NCBI RefSeq assembly: GCF_032854445.1
Contig: NC_088306.1
Location: 14,939,386-15,003,385 of the forward strand
DNA length: 64,000 nucleotides
Direction of reading: 5' to 3'
Origin: Liolophura sinensis
Lineage: Eukaryota; Mollusca; Polyplacophora; Chitonida; Chitonidae
How positions within the stretch are numbered: the stretch's first letter is position 1; every line of letters starts with the position of its first letter. Shown here one piece after another: positions 41,501 through 56,500 of the stretch. The notes beneath the pieces were generated by a model that did not search any database, was not told the DNA's origin, and worked only from the letters and a program-made list of their open reading frames with translations. A program made the translations under genes and the position numbers.

Positions 41501-44500
41501 TAGAACCTCTAAATACTCATGCATCTAAAATCTCATAATACGGACAAACCTGTAATTTTAAAGCAATATAATTTGTTTTCACAAGGCTTCTGATCTGGTG
41601 CTAAGGCAACACTAATTAGATTTTGGGTCTAACGGGCTGCGGCGAGACAAAACAAAAATACAAAAAAACAAACAATAAAAAAAAATGGAATAAAAATAAA
41701 ACTGAAAATCCACCTTTTTATTTTGTCACATATTGAGGGTTTTATGAATTTCCTGTTTTTCAAGGCGTTCCGATCTATTGAATATGTCCTCAACAATATG
41801 CTAGGACAGTCCAAATTTTCCATAAATTAGATGATTTTCAAGTTTCATTTTTATTAGAAGATTTATTCTGTCCAAAAAATGATAATTTAAGTTACTCCAG
41901 CCTAAAGTCAGTAAAATGTTCAAAACAGTCCTGTGCATTTAGTACAAATGTTACAAGGGCAATGTCATGCCTTAATACCTCCATAAAGGTACATGCATGC
42001 CAATCTTGATTTGCCAAGAAATATACAAAAGTATATATTTCAGGACAATATACAAGGCAACAGCATGTGCACATTACTATTTGGTATTGAAATTTCTGTG
42101 GTATTCTTCTCAAATGCATAGATGTCCTTTGTAAATATACACTACCAGAAATAGTATTTTGAAATCAACTCGCCATAAGGGAGTAAAGAGAATGACACTT
42201 ACTCTGGTGTAGACAGTAGAGACCAGTCTAACCCCAACCTTAAAGAGCTGTCTGCCTCCGTCCACATACCGAATGTCAGGCCCCGCACTCTGAAACATGT
42301 AACATACCGTAAATGAAACTAAAATTTTGCCCATAACTAAGTTGCACATGTTACTTAATTCTGAGAGATATATTGATATGGGAAAGGTGTATTGAGGTAT
42401 GCTTGGAAGTTGGTGTGATGTCCTACTGGAAAAATGTAAGTTTCAGCACCAAAAGTGTCAGATATTTTAAGATATTTATTTGCTTATAAAAATGCAGTTT
42501 TTGGGTCGAAATCTGATGTCATTTACTAAGCTACTAAATAAATTCCTTGGGTTTAAAACTCACATTCAACAATATCAGAAATATATTATGATCATGTATC
42601 ATTACGAATTTGTCTCAATGCCAAGGTATTTAATGGTGCTGCTTCACTGAAATGACAGCTTGATGACAACCAAATTCCACTAACAAGGGTCACTTCTTAC
42701 TATGGTGAATACTATAAACATTTTGTTTTTGTGTGTAACAAACAAAAACATGTAAATTCAATGAATTTATTTATTTATTTTATCTGCTTGGTCAAGAATA
42801 TTTCAAATATCAATGAATTTATAATAAACACTAAACTTATCCATGGAGCAAGCTGGTTTTTGAACTTGACCTGAGGGGCAACCAAATGAGTCTGCACACA
42901 ATATTATCAAAACTGGACAACATTTGAAGCAGTTATTGTACAAAATTTAAAGCAAAATTCATACATGGATCAGGTTAATTTTCAAACTTGATTTGAGATT
43001 CCAGAAAATGAGCCTGTATACAAACTTTTATTAAAACTGGAAAATCTAATGGAGCCATTATTGCACGGAGCCAAAATCGTGACAGACACAAATTTAACTA
43101 AGGGGTGAAAAAAAATACACAAAATCTTACCCCTTTGCCCATGCCAAAGGGTTCATGAGACACATAGCCTGCTGGAAGGTTGGCAGCCACCTGGAGGTTG
43201 CGCTCACCGTTCACCGGCCTGCAGAAGTTAGATACAAGTAGAGGTCAGCTAATTACATCTACTGATTTATTTACTTACTTTTTCATTTATTAAACATCAT
43301 ACTCAAGAATTTTAAATTTATGAACTGGCAGCTGTAAGAAACTAGAAAACATAGGGACTGTAATGTCTGTGATCTGTAATGTCAGATAATTCACAACCTG
43401 CGGTCTTCATCAGACATTAGGCTGCATAAATGGTCACACCTTGTTGTTTCTGAGGCCCCCCCCCCCATGTAGTGAGAGAGGGGAAATCCATAAATTCCAT
43501 TAGCATTTAATAGACACAGGGATAATAGCAGTCCCAAACAAGTATTACTGACCAGACATACAGAAACGTACATGTATGCTAATGACATGCAAAAGGAACT
43601 TGTTGCTCTAACAGGTACTTAATAAGTTTAAATAAATTCAAGTTACCTCCCCTGATGCAGTAATGGCAACCATGCGAAACCAACCAACACTTCGATGTGG
43701 TCCCGCTTTCTCGAGGTGCCCACAGAGGAATTTCTTCCGCTGCTTTTGGAAGCTTCGCAGCTGACATGATAAAACTTGAAGAGGAGGTGATGTTTTTCAT
43801 GTAGCTGGGTGGGGAGAGCGATCTTAACCTGCGACAAAAATAATATTTTAATAATTTGCACATTTAACATATATTCTTCAGAAACTTATTCACCCTAAAT
43901 GAACATAAATTTCGTCCATGACTAACTTGCCCATTTTTCCTGATTCTGAGAGTTCTGGAACATGGGATGATATTCTACCGGAAAATTGTAAGTTTCAGCA
44001 GCAAAAATAATATTTTGTGATATTTATTTGTCTCTAATATTGTACTTTTGTGGGCAAAAGTTTAGGTCATTTAGGATATTTGCTTGGCATTTACTGCTGT
44101 ACTTAGGGTAAGAAATTTATGTTTCAATTGTTTTTTTCTTAATTTTATGGGTGATACAAACCAATGTTTATGGTATATTAAACCAAGAACCTTTGTAAAT
44201 GTATGTAATTGGCAACTTTCTGACATATTTTTCAGAAAATTACTTTTATACACTGCTTATTATACTGTACAGGTAAACCAACCAGAAAAGAAAACAGAAA
44301 AAAAAAAAAAAGCATAGGCTCTGATGGCCACCATAGTACAGCAAGAAGTTGGCGTTTCTGTACTGGCATTCCCATCTTGTTTCTGCAAAGACCAAGTTTC
44401 TGTCTTTATTTACCAATGCTTTGACATGAAAATAAAGTGTATAAATCCTCGCAATTAACTTACCTCCTCGTTGAAGTCAGGTGTGGTATTATGATGGAGG

Positions 44501-47500
44501 ACGGTAGTACTGGTGACTGTGGTAAACACAGACACACCTGGACGACCATAAATACGCTGAAACAATACACACAAAGGTTCATAGTTTACCCCCAACATGT
44601 TAATGGCTATGAATCAGGCATAAAATTGAAAACACTCTTGCTGAGTTTAAAGTTTAGCAACACGTGAAATGAATATTTTGCAGTAATGTGCTTAAAAGAA
44701 TTTACTTTTTGTAATCTCCAATGAAAGATTCCTCAAAACCCCTGAAGTTTGGACTGATTGAAGTTTTTGATTTGATCTGCCAAACTATTTCCCTTAAAAC
44801 AGTATTTTCGCTGTCATATTTATGGGTGGAGGCCACCAGCCTTTAGCAAGTAGCTTGCCAAGGGGAACAACTCTCACCTTTAGAGGAATGGCCCCCTCAT
44901 GGTCAGAATCTCGTATTTCTACGCAGCAGGCAATGTTCCTGGCCTGAAAATAAGTAAGAAAGTTATACATACATCATCAGAAGAAGCTGATGAAATATTT
45001 TAGCTTGTCATAGCCTTTACCTGTGAGAAGCTGTTTACTTCTGTGAAATGTTTATCACTTGTTCGTGTATATTTATTTTATTTGGTTGATGTTTTACGCC
45101 ATACTACAGAATATTTCACTTATAAAACAGCGACCAGCATTATGCTGGGAGGAAACTGGGCAGAGCTTGGGGGAAACCTGCTCTTGTTTCCCTGTGCAGA
45201 ATGTTTACATGTATAAAATTTTTACCTTTGCAAATTCTTCCTGGTTTCTGTTTCCCTTGATGAAATATTTACCTGTGTGAAATGCTTGTGGCTTGTCTTT
45301 GCCTTTGTTTATTTGTGTATAATGTTTACGTGTGTGAAGTATGTTCCTTTGTGAAGTGTTCACCTGTGTGTAATGCTTCTGCTTTGTACATGTATTTACA
45401 TTTGTGACATGTGTCTGGCTTGTGAATATGTTTACCTTAGTGAAATGTTTCTGGCTTGTGTTTACCTTAGTGAAATGTTTCTGGCTTGTGTTTACCTCAG
45501 TGAAATGTTTCTGGCTTGTGTTTACCTCAGTGAAATGTTTCTGGCTTGTGTTTACCTTAGTGAAATGTTTCTGGCTTGTGTTTACCTCAGTGAAATGTTT
45601 CTGGCTTGTGTTTACCTTAGTGAAATGTTTCTGGCTTGTGTTTACCTTAGTGAAATGTTTCTGGCTTGAGAATATGTTTACCTTAGTGAAATGTTTCTGG
45701 CTTGTGAATATGTTTACCTTAGTGAAATGTTTCTGGCTTGTGTTTACCTTAGTGAAATGTTTATGGCATGTGTGTACCTTAGTGAAATGTTTCTGGCTTG
45801 TGTTTACCTTAGTGACATGTTTCTGGCTTCAGAATATGTTTACCTTAGTGAAATGTTTCTGGCTTGTGAATATGTTTACCTTAGTGAAATGTTTCTGGCA
45901 TGTGTGTACCTTAGTGAAATGTTTCTGGCTTGTGTTTACCTTAGTGAAATGTTTCTGGCTTGAGAATATGTTCACCTCAGTGAAATGTTTCTAGCTTGTG
46001 AATATGTTTACTTCAGTGAAATGTTTCTGGCTTGTGTTTACCTTAGTGAAATGTTTCTGGCTTGAGAATATGTTTACCTTAGTGAAATGTTTCTGGCTTG
46101 TGAATATGTTTAAGTTAGTGAAATGTTTCTGGCTTGTGTTTACCTTAGTGAAATGTTTATGGCATGTGTGTACCTTAGTGAAATGTTTCTGGCTTGTGTT
46201 TACCTTAGTGACATGTTTCTGGCTTGTGAATATGTTTACCTTAGTGAAATGTTTCTGGCATGTGTGTACCTTAGTGAAATGTTTCTGGCTTGTGTTTACC
46301 TTAGTGAAATGTTTCTGGCTTGTGAATATGTTTACTTCAGTGAAATGTTTCTGGCTTGTGTTTACCTTAGTGAAATGTTTATGGCGTGTGTGTACCTTAG
46401 TGAAATGTTTCTGGCTTGTGTTTACCTTAGTGAAATGTTTCTGGCTTGTGAATATGTTTACCTCCGTGAAATGTTTCTCGCTTGTGTTTACCTTAGTGAA
46501 ATGTTTCTGGCTTGTGTGTACCTTAGTGAAATGTTTCTGGTTTGTGTGTACCTTAGTGAAATGTTTCTGGCTTGTGCTTACCTTAGTGAAATGTTTCTGG
46601 CTTGTGTGTACCTTAGTGAAATATTTCAGGCTTGTATTTACCTTTGTGAAATGTTTCTGGCTGTCATACTTGAGCAGGTGAGGATAGACATACAGATGAT
46701 TGACATAGGACATGAAGGGGGACACTGCATCCCCTTTCTCTGGGATGAACTCTTCCACTTCTATGGTAGGGATATGGCTCGGGGGAGAGTTGAATGGTTT
46801 TACAGGTACCAAAGATGAAGTCAGAGAATCTGAAAATCAAACGGTACATCTTATCATTTAACTAGTCTACAATAGATGTTGGCAAATTGAGTTATTTCTA
46901 AAGTATTAATTCACAAAGGGAATAATAAAAAAAAATGACCACACATTTACATATTAAAGTTGTTTTTTCCTACCGATACAGTCTCTTTGTGGGATAAATA
47001 TACACATATGGTCTTTTACTGAAAACCATGTGACCATGAACTGACCAACCGTAAGGGGAGAATAAACATACTAGTAATGAAATAACCATTATCATCATCC
47101 ATGCGACTGGACTTGTGATGTGAATGGCTACAGTCCAAACACACTGGTAATAAAATAACCATTATCATCATCCATGCGACTGGACTTGTGATGTGAATGG
47201 CTACAGTCCAAACACACTGGTAATGAAATAACCATTATCATCATCCATGCGACTGGACTTGTGATGTGAATGGCTACAGTCCAAACACACTAGTAATGAA
47301 ATAACCATTATCATCATCCATGTGACTGGACTTGTGATGTGAATGGCTACAGTCCATACATACTAGTAATAAAATAACCATTATCATCATTCATGCGACT
47401 GGACTTGTGATGTGAATGGCTACAGTCCAAACACACTAGTAATGAAATAACCATTATCATCATCCATGCGACTGGACTTGTGATGTGAATGGCTACAGTC

Positions 47501-50500
47501 CAAACACACTAGTAATGAAATAACCATTATCATCATCCATGTGACTGGACTTGTGATGTGAATGGCTACAGTCCATACACACTAGTAATGAAATAACCAT
47601 TATCATCATCCATGTGACTGGACTTGTGATGTGAATGGCTACAGTCCAAACACACTGGTAATGAAATAACCATTATCATCATCCATGTGACTGGACTTGT
47701 GATGTGAATGGCTACAGTCCAAACACACTGGTAATGAAATAACCATTATCATCATCCATGTGACTGGACTTGTGATGTGAATGGCTACAGTCTAAACACA
47801 CTGGTAATAAAATAACCATTATCATCATCCATGCGACTGGGCTTGTGATGTGAATGGCTACAGTCCAAACACACTAGTAATGAAATAACCATTATCATCA
47901 TCCATGTGACTGGACTTGTGATGTGAATGGCTACAGTCCATACATACTGGTAATAAAATAACCATTATCATCATTCATGCGACTGGACTTGTGATGTGAA
48001 TGGCTACAGTCCAAACACACTGGTAATAAAATAACCATTATCATCATCCATGCGACTGGACTTGTGATGTGAATGGCTACAGTCCATACATACTAGTAAT
48101 AAAATAACCATTATCATCATTCATGCGACTGGACTTGTGATGTGAATGGCTACAGTCTAAACACACTGGTAATAAAATAACCATTATCATCATCCATGCG
48201 ACTGGGCTTGTGATGTGAATGGCTACAGTCCAAACACACTGGTAATAAAATAACCATTATCATCATCCATGTGACTGGACTTGTGATGTGGATGGCTACA
48301 GTCCAAACACACTGGTAATAAAATAACCATTATCATCATCCATGTGACTGGACTTGTGATGTGAATGGCTACAGTCCAAACACACTGGTAATAAAATAAC
48401 CATTATCATCATCCATGTGACTGGACTTGTGATGTGAATGGCTACAGTCCAAACACACTGGTAATAAAATAACCATTATCATCATTCATGCGACTGGACT
48501 TGTGATGTGAATGGCTACAGTCCAAACACACTGGTAATAAAATAACCATTATCATCATCCATGTGACTGGACTTGTGATGTGAATGGCTACAGTCCAAAC
48601 ACACTGGTAATAAAATAACCATTATCATCATCCATGCGACTGGGCTTGTGATGTGAATGGCTACAGTCCAAACACACTAGTAATGAAATAACCATTATCA
48701 TCATCCATGTGACTGGACTTGTGATGTGAATGGCTACAGTCCAAACACACTGGTAATGAAATAAACATTATCATCATCCATGTGACTGGACTTGTCTGCA
48801 CATACTGATGTGAAGGACTACAGTCCACAGTGAATGCCTCACGGTTGTCAATGTAATCCCCTGCTATTTATAGATATATTTTCTTTTGCTCCTGTTTTTT
48901 GTTTTTTTCTGCTGTTACATGGTATCATTCTGTAGCACAGGCTTCATAGTTTCATTCTGGGTATAATGTGTTTTCCAGGGTATGGTGGGGGATGCACACA
49001 AGGCAAAAGTAGTGAAAAGTCCTGTTTCTGTCTGGGTGGGTTTGACCCCTATCTGGGTGGGTTTGACCCCTATTTGGGTGGGTTTGACCAATATCTGAGT
49101 GAGTTTGACCCCTATCAAATTTCATCGGCCAACCACTGTCAGGAATTTGACTGGAGTTTTCTCAGAGGACAAGGATTGTCAGGCCTGAAGCTTTTGGGGC
49201 TTGTAGACTTAGGGACAGAGCTGTGAGGCCAAACGTGAACATGTAAGTATACAGAAAATTAATTGTAGGCTGAGGCAGAATGAGTAACAAAGCTCGAATA
49301 AGCACAGTGCCATCTGGATGTTCTCTAAGGGATGATAATTCCGTGATGTAGCCTACCATAGTCCTTATAGTACGTACATCACTCTCTGCTTTTCCCTTTA
49401 CAACACTAGGCAGGCTTGACCTTTAGAGCCTGTGAGACGCACATGGCTTTGTTTAGGCTTAGTCTCCTCACGTGTGTCTTCACGCGAAACTATCTTTGGT
49501 TAGAATCATGTCAGACGTAGTCCAGATAAAGAGAATGCACCTGTATAAAGTATTGTTAGAGACAAAGGTTGAGACGGATTGTGTTTTCTGACATCACTTC
49601 CTGCTTCATCACTGTGGCCCCGCTGAGATCAGTGTTGTTCAAGATTTCTGTGCAACATTTACTAGTGGTGGCAACGATGTAAAGTGCCAGAGCAAAGCAT
49701 GCCCATTACTCAATGACATAGCCCAATGAACTACATCACTGAGTTATCCCCTCTGGATATGCCAAGCTTGGACAACTCCCATTATCAATTTCATCTATCC
49801 ATCAACCTCTTGGTACAACTCACCGGGAATGGGTCCTGCCAGCTCCTCCACTGTCACTTTGAAGACTGCGGGGATCACCTGCCACTTGCTCTGCTTCTCT
49901 GGCCTGACAACAGGTAAATATCAGTAGAGGTGAGTAGACAAAGTACACAGATGACAGGATAATTAAACTACACTGTTTAATTACCTGTATTGCTGGACAT
50001 CAACAATGTACTTCAGTAATATTTCACATGTGATTTGTTTCTAGTTTCACTTTCAGGTGAAAAATTTAAAACTGCAACAAAGGCAGACTATTCTGTTAAA
50101 AAATATCATGCAAAACTTGAAAAAGATATCATCATATTTAAAATTTTAATGAAAGAGATCCAGCCCCCCTAAAAAAAAGATTACATGTAATTACAAATAT
50201 ACTTTTGATCTATTACACAAAAAATTGACTTTCATTATTTCATGTTCAAAAAATTAATTTGAACACGCTGTCAATTCTTACTTTCTAAAATCCTGTAGAT
50301 GTTTAATGATTTCTTCCTCTGACATTTTGGAACCCTCCTGTTTGTAAAGCATGAAGTCTGATATATTGTCCACAGTTCTGGAGAAGGGTTTGAACATTGG
50401 TCTGCAAAATAATAAATGGACACTTTTACAATGTTTTCACACAGGACTTCTAGAATAAATGCAACTATTGTATTAATAAGAAGCAGTGATTTGCATAAAT

Positions 50501-53500
50501 CCAACATTTTCCTATCTAAAGGATACATGATATTGTACTATAAAATGAAGATCAGCATGGTTGTAAGAAAAATGTAGGAAGATAAATGTATGCCAAAAAA
50601 AAAACAAAAATGAGAAAAATCTTTTCAATTGAAAGTTTCTCTTTCATACACAAAAAGGTAGAGAGGTTAGTTAAATTTTATTTTTATACAAAAATTCTAT
50701 ATTTTACAATTTATCAATTTAACATTTTTATTTTTTAATTTACACTTTTATCACATTTGGAGTTGTAAACCTGTATGATGAGTTACATTACAAAAAGGTT
50801 ACATACTTAGCCGCCCAACCAAAGGGCATCTTGTAATGTCCTATGTGTGAACAGTACTGCCTCATCTGACGGTGAACTTTGCTTCCCATTTTAGGGTCGT
50901 TCAGTTTGATATATGGTTCTGTACAGTTTGAGATCCCGCCTTGTAAGACTTTCTCTACTTTTGCAAACAAGTAGATGTCTTCCTTGTTCTGGGTTTGGAT
51001 GGAAAAAATTGCCTGAAACAGAACATACTGGTGTTAATGAAGGTAAATGTATTTGATTTGACCTAATATAGTAATATGTATCTTGGTGGTGGACTTTAAA
51101 AGTTCCACACCTTAACCTCCAGAACGGATTGACTTACTTATCTGACTGGAGTTTGATACTGCAGGAATGCAGAGTATGGCCTCTTTGCCTGTATCAATTG
51201 AGGGAGAAATAGCTGGGGGGGGGGGGGGGGGGGGGGAGATTTTCTAAAAAGCCTCTAGTTTTAAATGAAATGTATGAAACTTACAAAATATAAGAGCTCA
51301 AAGTTTAAGGAGGAATATTAAACTTTTGATGCGGTCCTTAAGTTTTCGAGAGTTACCTGTTTTTGAGGGCATTTCAGCCAGTTCTCCTGTAGGCCGTCTA
51401 GATCTGGGGCTGTCTGTTTTCCTTCCACTGTGTGCAGTTTGTCAGAGGCCTGAAGGATATCAGGTGGGATCATGGATCGGATCTCGGGCACATTGGGATC
51501 TATATGGAAATCCTCAGAGATCTTTTTGCCCGCTTTGGCATCGTACAGAGCCAGGGTGATAAAAAATGGCTCAGGCTGTAACATACAACAACAACAATAA
51601 TTATAATACACCTAGTTGAATGACTAACCATGTAGTTAATTCATATGACTGATTTACATTTTAACGTGAAACTGTTGATAAATGTTGATATGCATGTTAT
51701 CTGGAAAGCTAATTTTGTCCTTGATGACCCTTGTAAATCTGCAGACAAGCCAGTGGAGGATTCATGAGCAATCCATTTCTCATAACTGGTCAAGGGCTGG
51801 TCATCTTTCAGAGTTAATTCTCACTTTAACATTCTCAGAAATTACATCAATATCATATGACACTTTAACATTCTCTGAAATTACATTAATATCATATGAC
51901 ACTTTAACATTCTCTGAAATTACATCAATATCATATGACATTTTAACATTCACAGAAATTACATCAATATCATATGACATTTTAACATTCTCAGAAATAT
52001 CATATGACATTTTAACATTCTCAGAAATTACATCAATATCATATGACACTTTAACATTCTCAGAAATTACATAAATATCATATGACACTTTAATTCTCAG
52101 AAATCACATCAATATCATATGACATTTTAACATTCACAGAAATTACATCAATATCATATGACACTTTAACATTCTCAGAAATTACATTAATATCATATGA
52201 CACTTTAACATTCTCAGAAATTACATCAATATCATATGACATTTTAACATTCTCAGAAACTACATCAATATCATATGACACTTTAACATTCTCAGAAACT
52301 ACATCAATATCATATGACACTTTAACATTCTCAGAAACTACATCAATATCATATGACACTTTAACATTCTCAGGAATTACAGCAATATATTATGGCTTTT
52401 CAAACTTCATAAAAATTACAGTAACATAACTTTAAGCCTATCAGATTCTCAGTAAACATAGTATCTTTTGGCTTACCTAAATTTTTCGAAATTACAGTAA
52501 ATATCTTACGGCCTATGAACATTCTCAAGAACTACAGTAGTATGTTTACGCCTTTCAAAAGTTAAAAAAAATTACAGTAATTCTAAGGCATTACAAGTAC
52601 AGTAATACTGTATTTCATGGCCTTTCAAAACTCTCAAAAACTACAGTAATATCTTACAGCCTTTCAAACTTTCAGAGATTACAGTTATATGTCATGGTCC
52701 TTCAAAATTCCCAAGAATTACTAACAATAAGATCTTAAAGCCTTTCAAACTTCCCAAGACTTAATGACAATAAGATCTTAAAGTCCTTCAAACTTCCCAA
52801 GAATTACTGACAATAAGATCGCAAAGCCTTTCAAAATTCCCAAGAATTACTGACAACAAGATCTTAAAGTCTTTCAAAATTCCCAGGAATTACTGACAAT
52901 AAGATCGCAAAGCCTTTCGAAATTCCCAGGAATTACTGACAATAAGATCACAAAGCCTTTCAAACTTCCCAAGAATTACTGACAACAAGATCTTAAAGTC
53001 TTTCAAAATTCCCAGGAATTATTGACAATAAGATCTTAAAAGTCTTTCAAAATTCCCAGGAATTCATGACAATAAGATCTTAAAGTCTTTCAAAATTCCC
53101 AGGAATTATTGACAATAAGATCTTAAAGTCTTTCAAAATTCCCAGGAATTACTGACAATAAGATCTTAAAAGTCTTTCAAACTTCCCAAGAATTACTGAC
53201 AATAAGATCTTAAAGTCTTTCAAAATTCCCAGGAATTACTGACAATAAGATCTTAAAAGTCTTTCAAACTTCCCAAGAATTACTGACAATAAGATCTTAA
53301 AGTCTTTCAAACTTCCCAAGAATTACTGACAATAAGATCTTAAAGTCTTTCAAAATTCCCAGGAATTATTGACAATAAGATCTTAAAGTCTTTCAAAATT
53401 CCCACAAATTACATTCATACAATATCCAAGGCCCTTTCAAAATCCTCACATTTGTGTTTTTCTCCTCTCCGTTGACATTGAGGGACACTTGGAGTTTTAG

Positions 53501-56500
53501 CTGGAAGTCCTTCAGCTGGACATAGTAGCGGCTTCCTAACTGTTCTGGGTAAACCTCATCTACATTGTCCTCAGCTTCATCCAGGTCTGCAGGCAACATC
53601 GCTCTCTGGCGGTGAAAAATGAAACAAAACCTCAATGCAAGGGAGATAATCATGACAATGTAAGAGAAGCTTTCCTACTTTATAGTGTCACAATGATATG
53701 TAAAACAGCAGCCATTTTCTGAGAGAATCTGAGAATTTTTTTCCTCAATATACTTTTCTTTCAGACAGGCGATAAAGTACCTTACATGTATGTACATACT
53801 GTTTCAACCTTCGGGCAAATAGTTAATGAACGTCAGCCCCGTGGTTTACCGCCTTTCATCACATGTCCATGTAATATACCAGCTGTGAGTAAAATTACAC
53901 GCATCAGAATCCACTGTTAAGAAGTTGTTTCAATTTACGACTCTCTTTCAAAATAATTCTGCAGTTGAAAATGTATGAAAAAAAAGTATTAGTCTCTCAA
54001 CATGTTTTTTTTTCTTGTTTTTTTCCCCAAACACACTTAAATTATTTAGTCTGCATATGTAACTGCAATTGTCGCATTAAAATAAAACTGTTACTGTTAC
54101 ATGAAAAAATGCTGCAGAATGTTCTATCTTTGGAACATTCACAAAACTTGTTAAATCTAATTCTTCTTTTGTTCTTGAAATTAGGTCTACATTACAAAGT
54201 TACAAAGTGATGAGATGTGTGAGAAAGTCTACAAAAATGGATTGACGAGTAGAAAGTTTTGAGAAAGTGCATCCCGGCCTTTTTTTAGGCCACATCAATA
54301 GCATTCTACACTACTTGCCTGTTATCTCATACATGTGCAATGTAATCAATTTGATCCACAACTGTGTACTGTACATGTCACAAATTTGTTCCACAATTTT
54401 TTTTATGCTGTTACAAATTTGTACCACATTATTCTACCTAGTGTAATAAATTTATACCATACTATGTTAAAAACTCTAATAAATTTGTACCCAACTACCA
54501 GTCTTCTACATGTTTTAACAAATTTGTACAGCATTATGTTACATATGGTAATCAATTTGTACCATGTTATTTTATACACTGTAACAACAAATTTGTACCA
54601 CACTACTTCAGACATTGTAACAAATCTGTACCACACTACTTCAGATATTGTAACAAATCTGCACCACCTTGATCTAGGACAGCAGAAGTGTTGAGGACTG
54701 TGACCTGGCTAATACAAGCTAGATATACATGTACATATAGGCCTCTATCCCACCAAGCACCCTTTACCAGACACACATGCTACTGAGTCTAGAATTATGC
54801 TAAGATCTGGATGATCGTGTAATGATGTATTTATTTGATTGGTGGTTTATGCCGTACTCAAGAATATTTCACTTATATGACAGCGGCCAGCAGTATGCCA
54901 GGGAGGAAAAGGACAGAGTGTAGGGGGAAACCCATAACCATCCTCAGGTTGATGGATCATAAAACTGGTTAACACATACATCCAGTATTATGCTGGAAGG
55001 AAAATATTCCATATTCTCTTACTCAAGAATATTTCACTTATATGACAGCAGCCAGCAGTATGCCAGGGAGGAAAAGGACAGAGTGTAGGGGGAAACCCAT
55101 AACCATCCTCAGGCTGATGGATCATAAAACTGGTTAACATATACATCCAGTAATATGCTGGAAGGAAAATATTCCGTACTCTCTTAAAAAGTAAAGTTTT
55201 GTCAAGAAATGAGTTTTGTCCCTTGGTAGGTAGAGTAGCAGGCTCATCGGGCACCTGCAAGCAGATAAACCTGTTGGTTTCCCGTGTCAGATGTGCTTAC
55301 AGAATCATAATTGTTATGTCAGGTCACCATAACTTTGGTGATACCTAACTCAAAAGTCATCCCACTGATGTCATGTCGCTATGGAACATGCAAACTTATA
55401 AATGTATCCCCTGTATACATATGTAAATGGAAAAAAACAAAAACAATTTTGTTCCACTATTTTTACCCATGCCACTGTTCCATCATATCCTATGAAATCT
55501 ACCAGTGCAATTATATAGGTGTAATAAATAAAGCAGCATATATATGCATATCGCAAGCATATATTTAACCAGAAATTAAAGTCAGGGTGTCTCATTTCCA
55601 AATTTTCTTATTTTGTTTCCTCGATCTTCCCCTTTCTCCCCCAAGTCAATTTTGTCAAAATAAGGTGTCTCAAATGCACTGTGACACCCCCCTGGCTAAA
55701 CATATGGTTACAAGTAAGGGCTAACACTCTACCATCCTGTCCATGGATATGATATGTATAAACCAACTCTTCTGATGTGGAGGTCAGAAAGGATATTTAA
55801 ATACAACTGAAATTGCCATGTTGCCATATGTGCATTTACATCTCCATGTATTTACATATGCAAATACCATATCTATATAGAGAGCTGGCTGCCACAACCA
55901 GAAGTATTTATTTATTTATTTATTTAGTGTTTTACGCCGTACTCAAGAATATTTCACTTATACGACGGCGGCCAGCATTATGGTGGGTGGAAACCGGGCA
56001 CAGCCCAGGGGAAACCCACGACCATCCGCAGGTTGCTGCATACCTTCCCACGTACAAAAACCGGGTAAATTAACACAAATATGTATATATCAATAAAATC
56101 AATAACAATAAAAGTAAAACAACAAAAAAGGCGTTTTTCAGAAGAAACCTTTTTGACCCCCACATTCAAAGTCGGTAGTTCCCATACAGTTTTATATAAT
56201 GGTACACTAAACCTCTACATATATAATGAACCTCAACGTATATAATGAACCTTTACGTATATAATGAACCTCAACATACATAATGAACCTCTACGTATAT
56301 AATGAACCTCAATGTATATAATGAACCTTTACGTATATAATGAACCTCAACATACATAATGAACCTCTACGTATATAATGAACCTCAACGTATATAATGA
56401 ACCTTTAAGTATATAATGAACCTCAACATACATAATGAACCTCTATGTATATAATGAACTTTTACGTATATAATGAACCTCTACATATATAATGAACCCT

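Noticed and set aside
45404-46818. Open frames of 196-231 codons on the plus strand
   Set aside because: They are the opposite strand of the exon 11 minisatellite.
51801-52359. Coiled-coil-like frames ([12 protein letters not shown] repeats)
   Set aside because: They are the 39-bp minisatellite read in frame.
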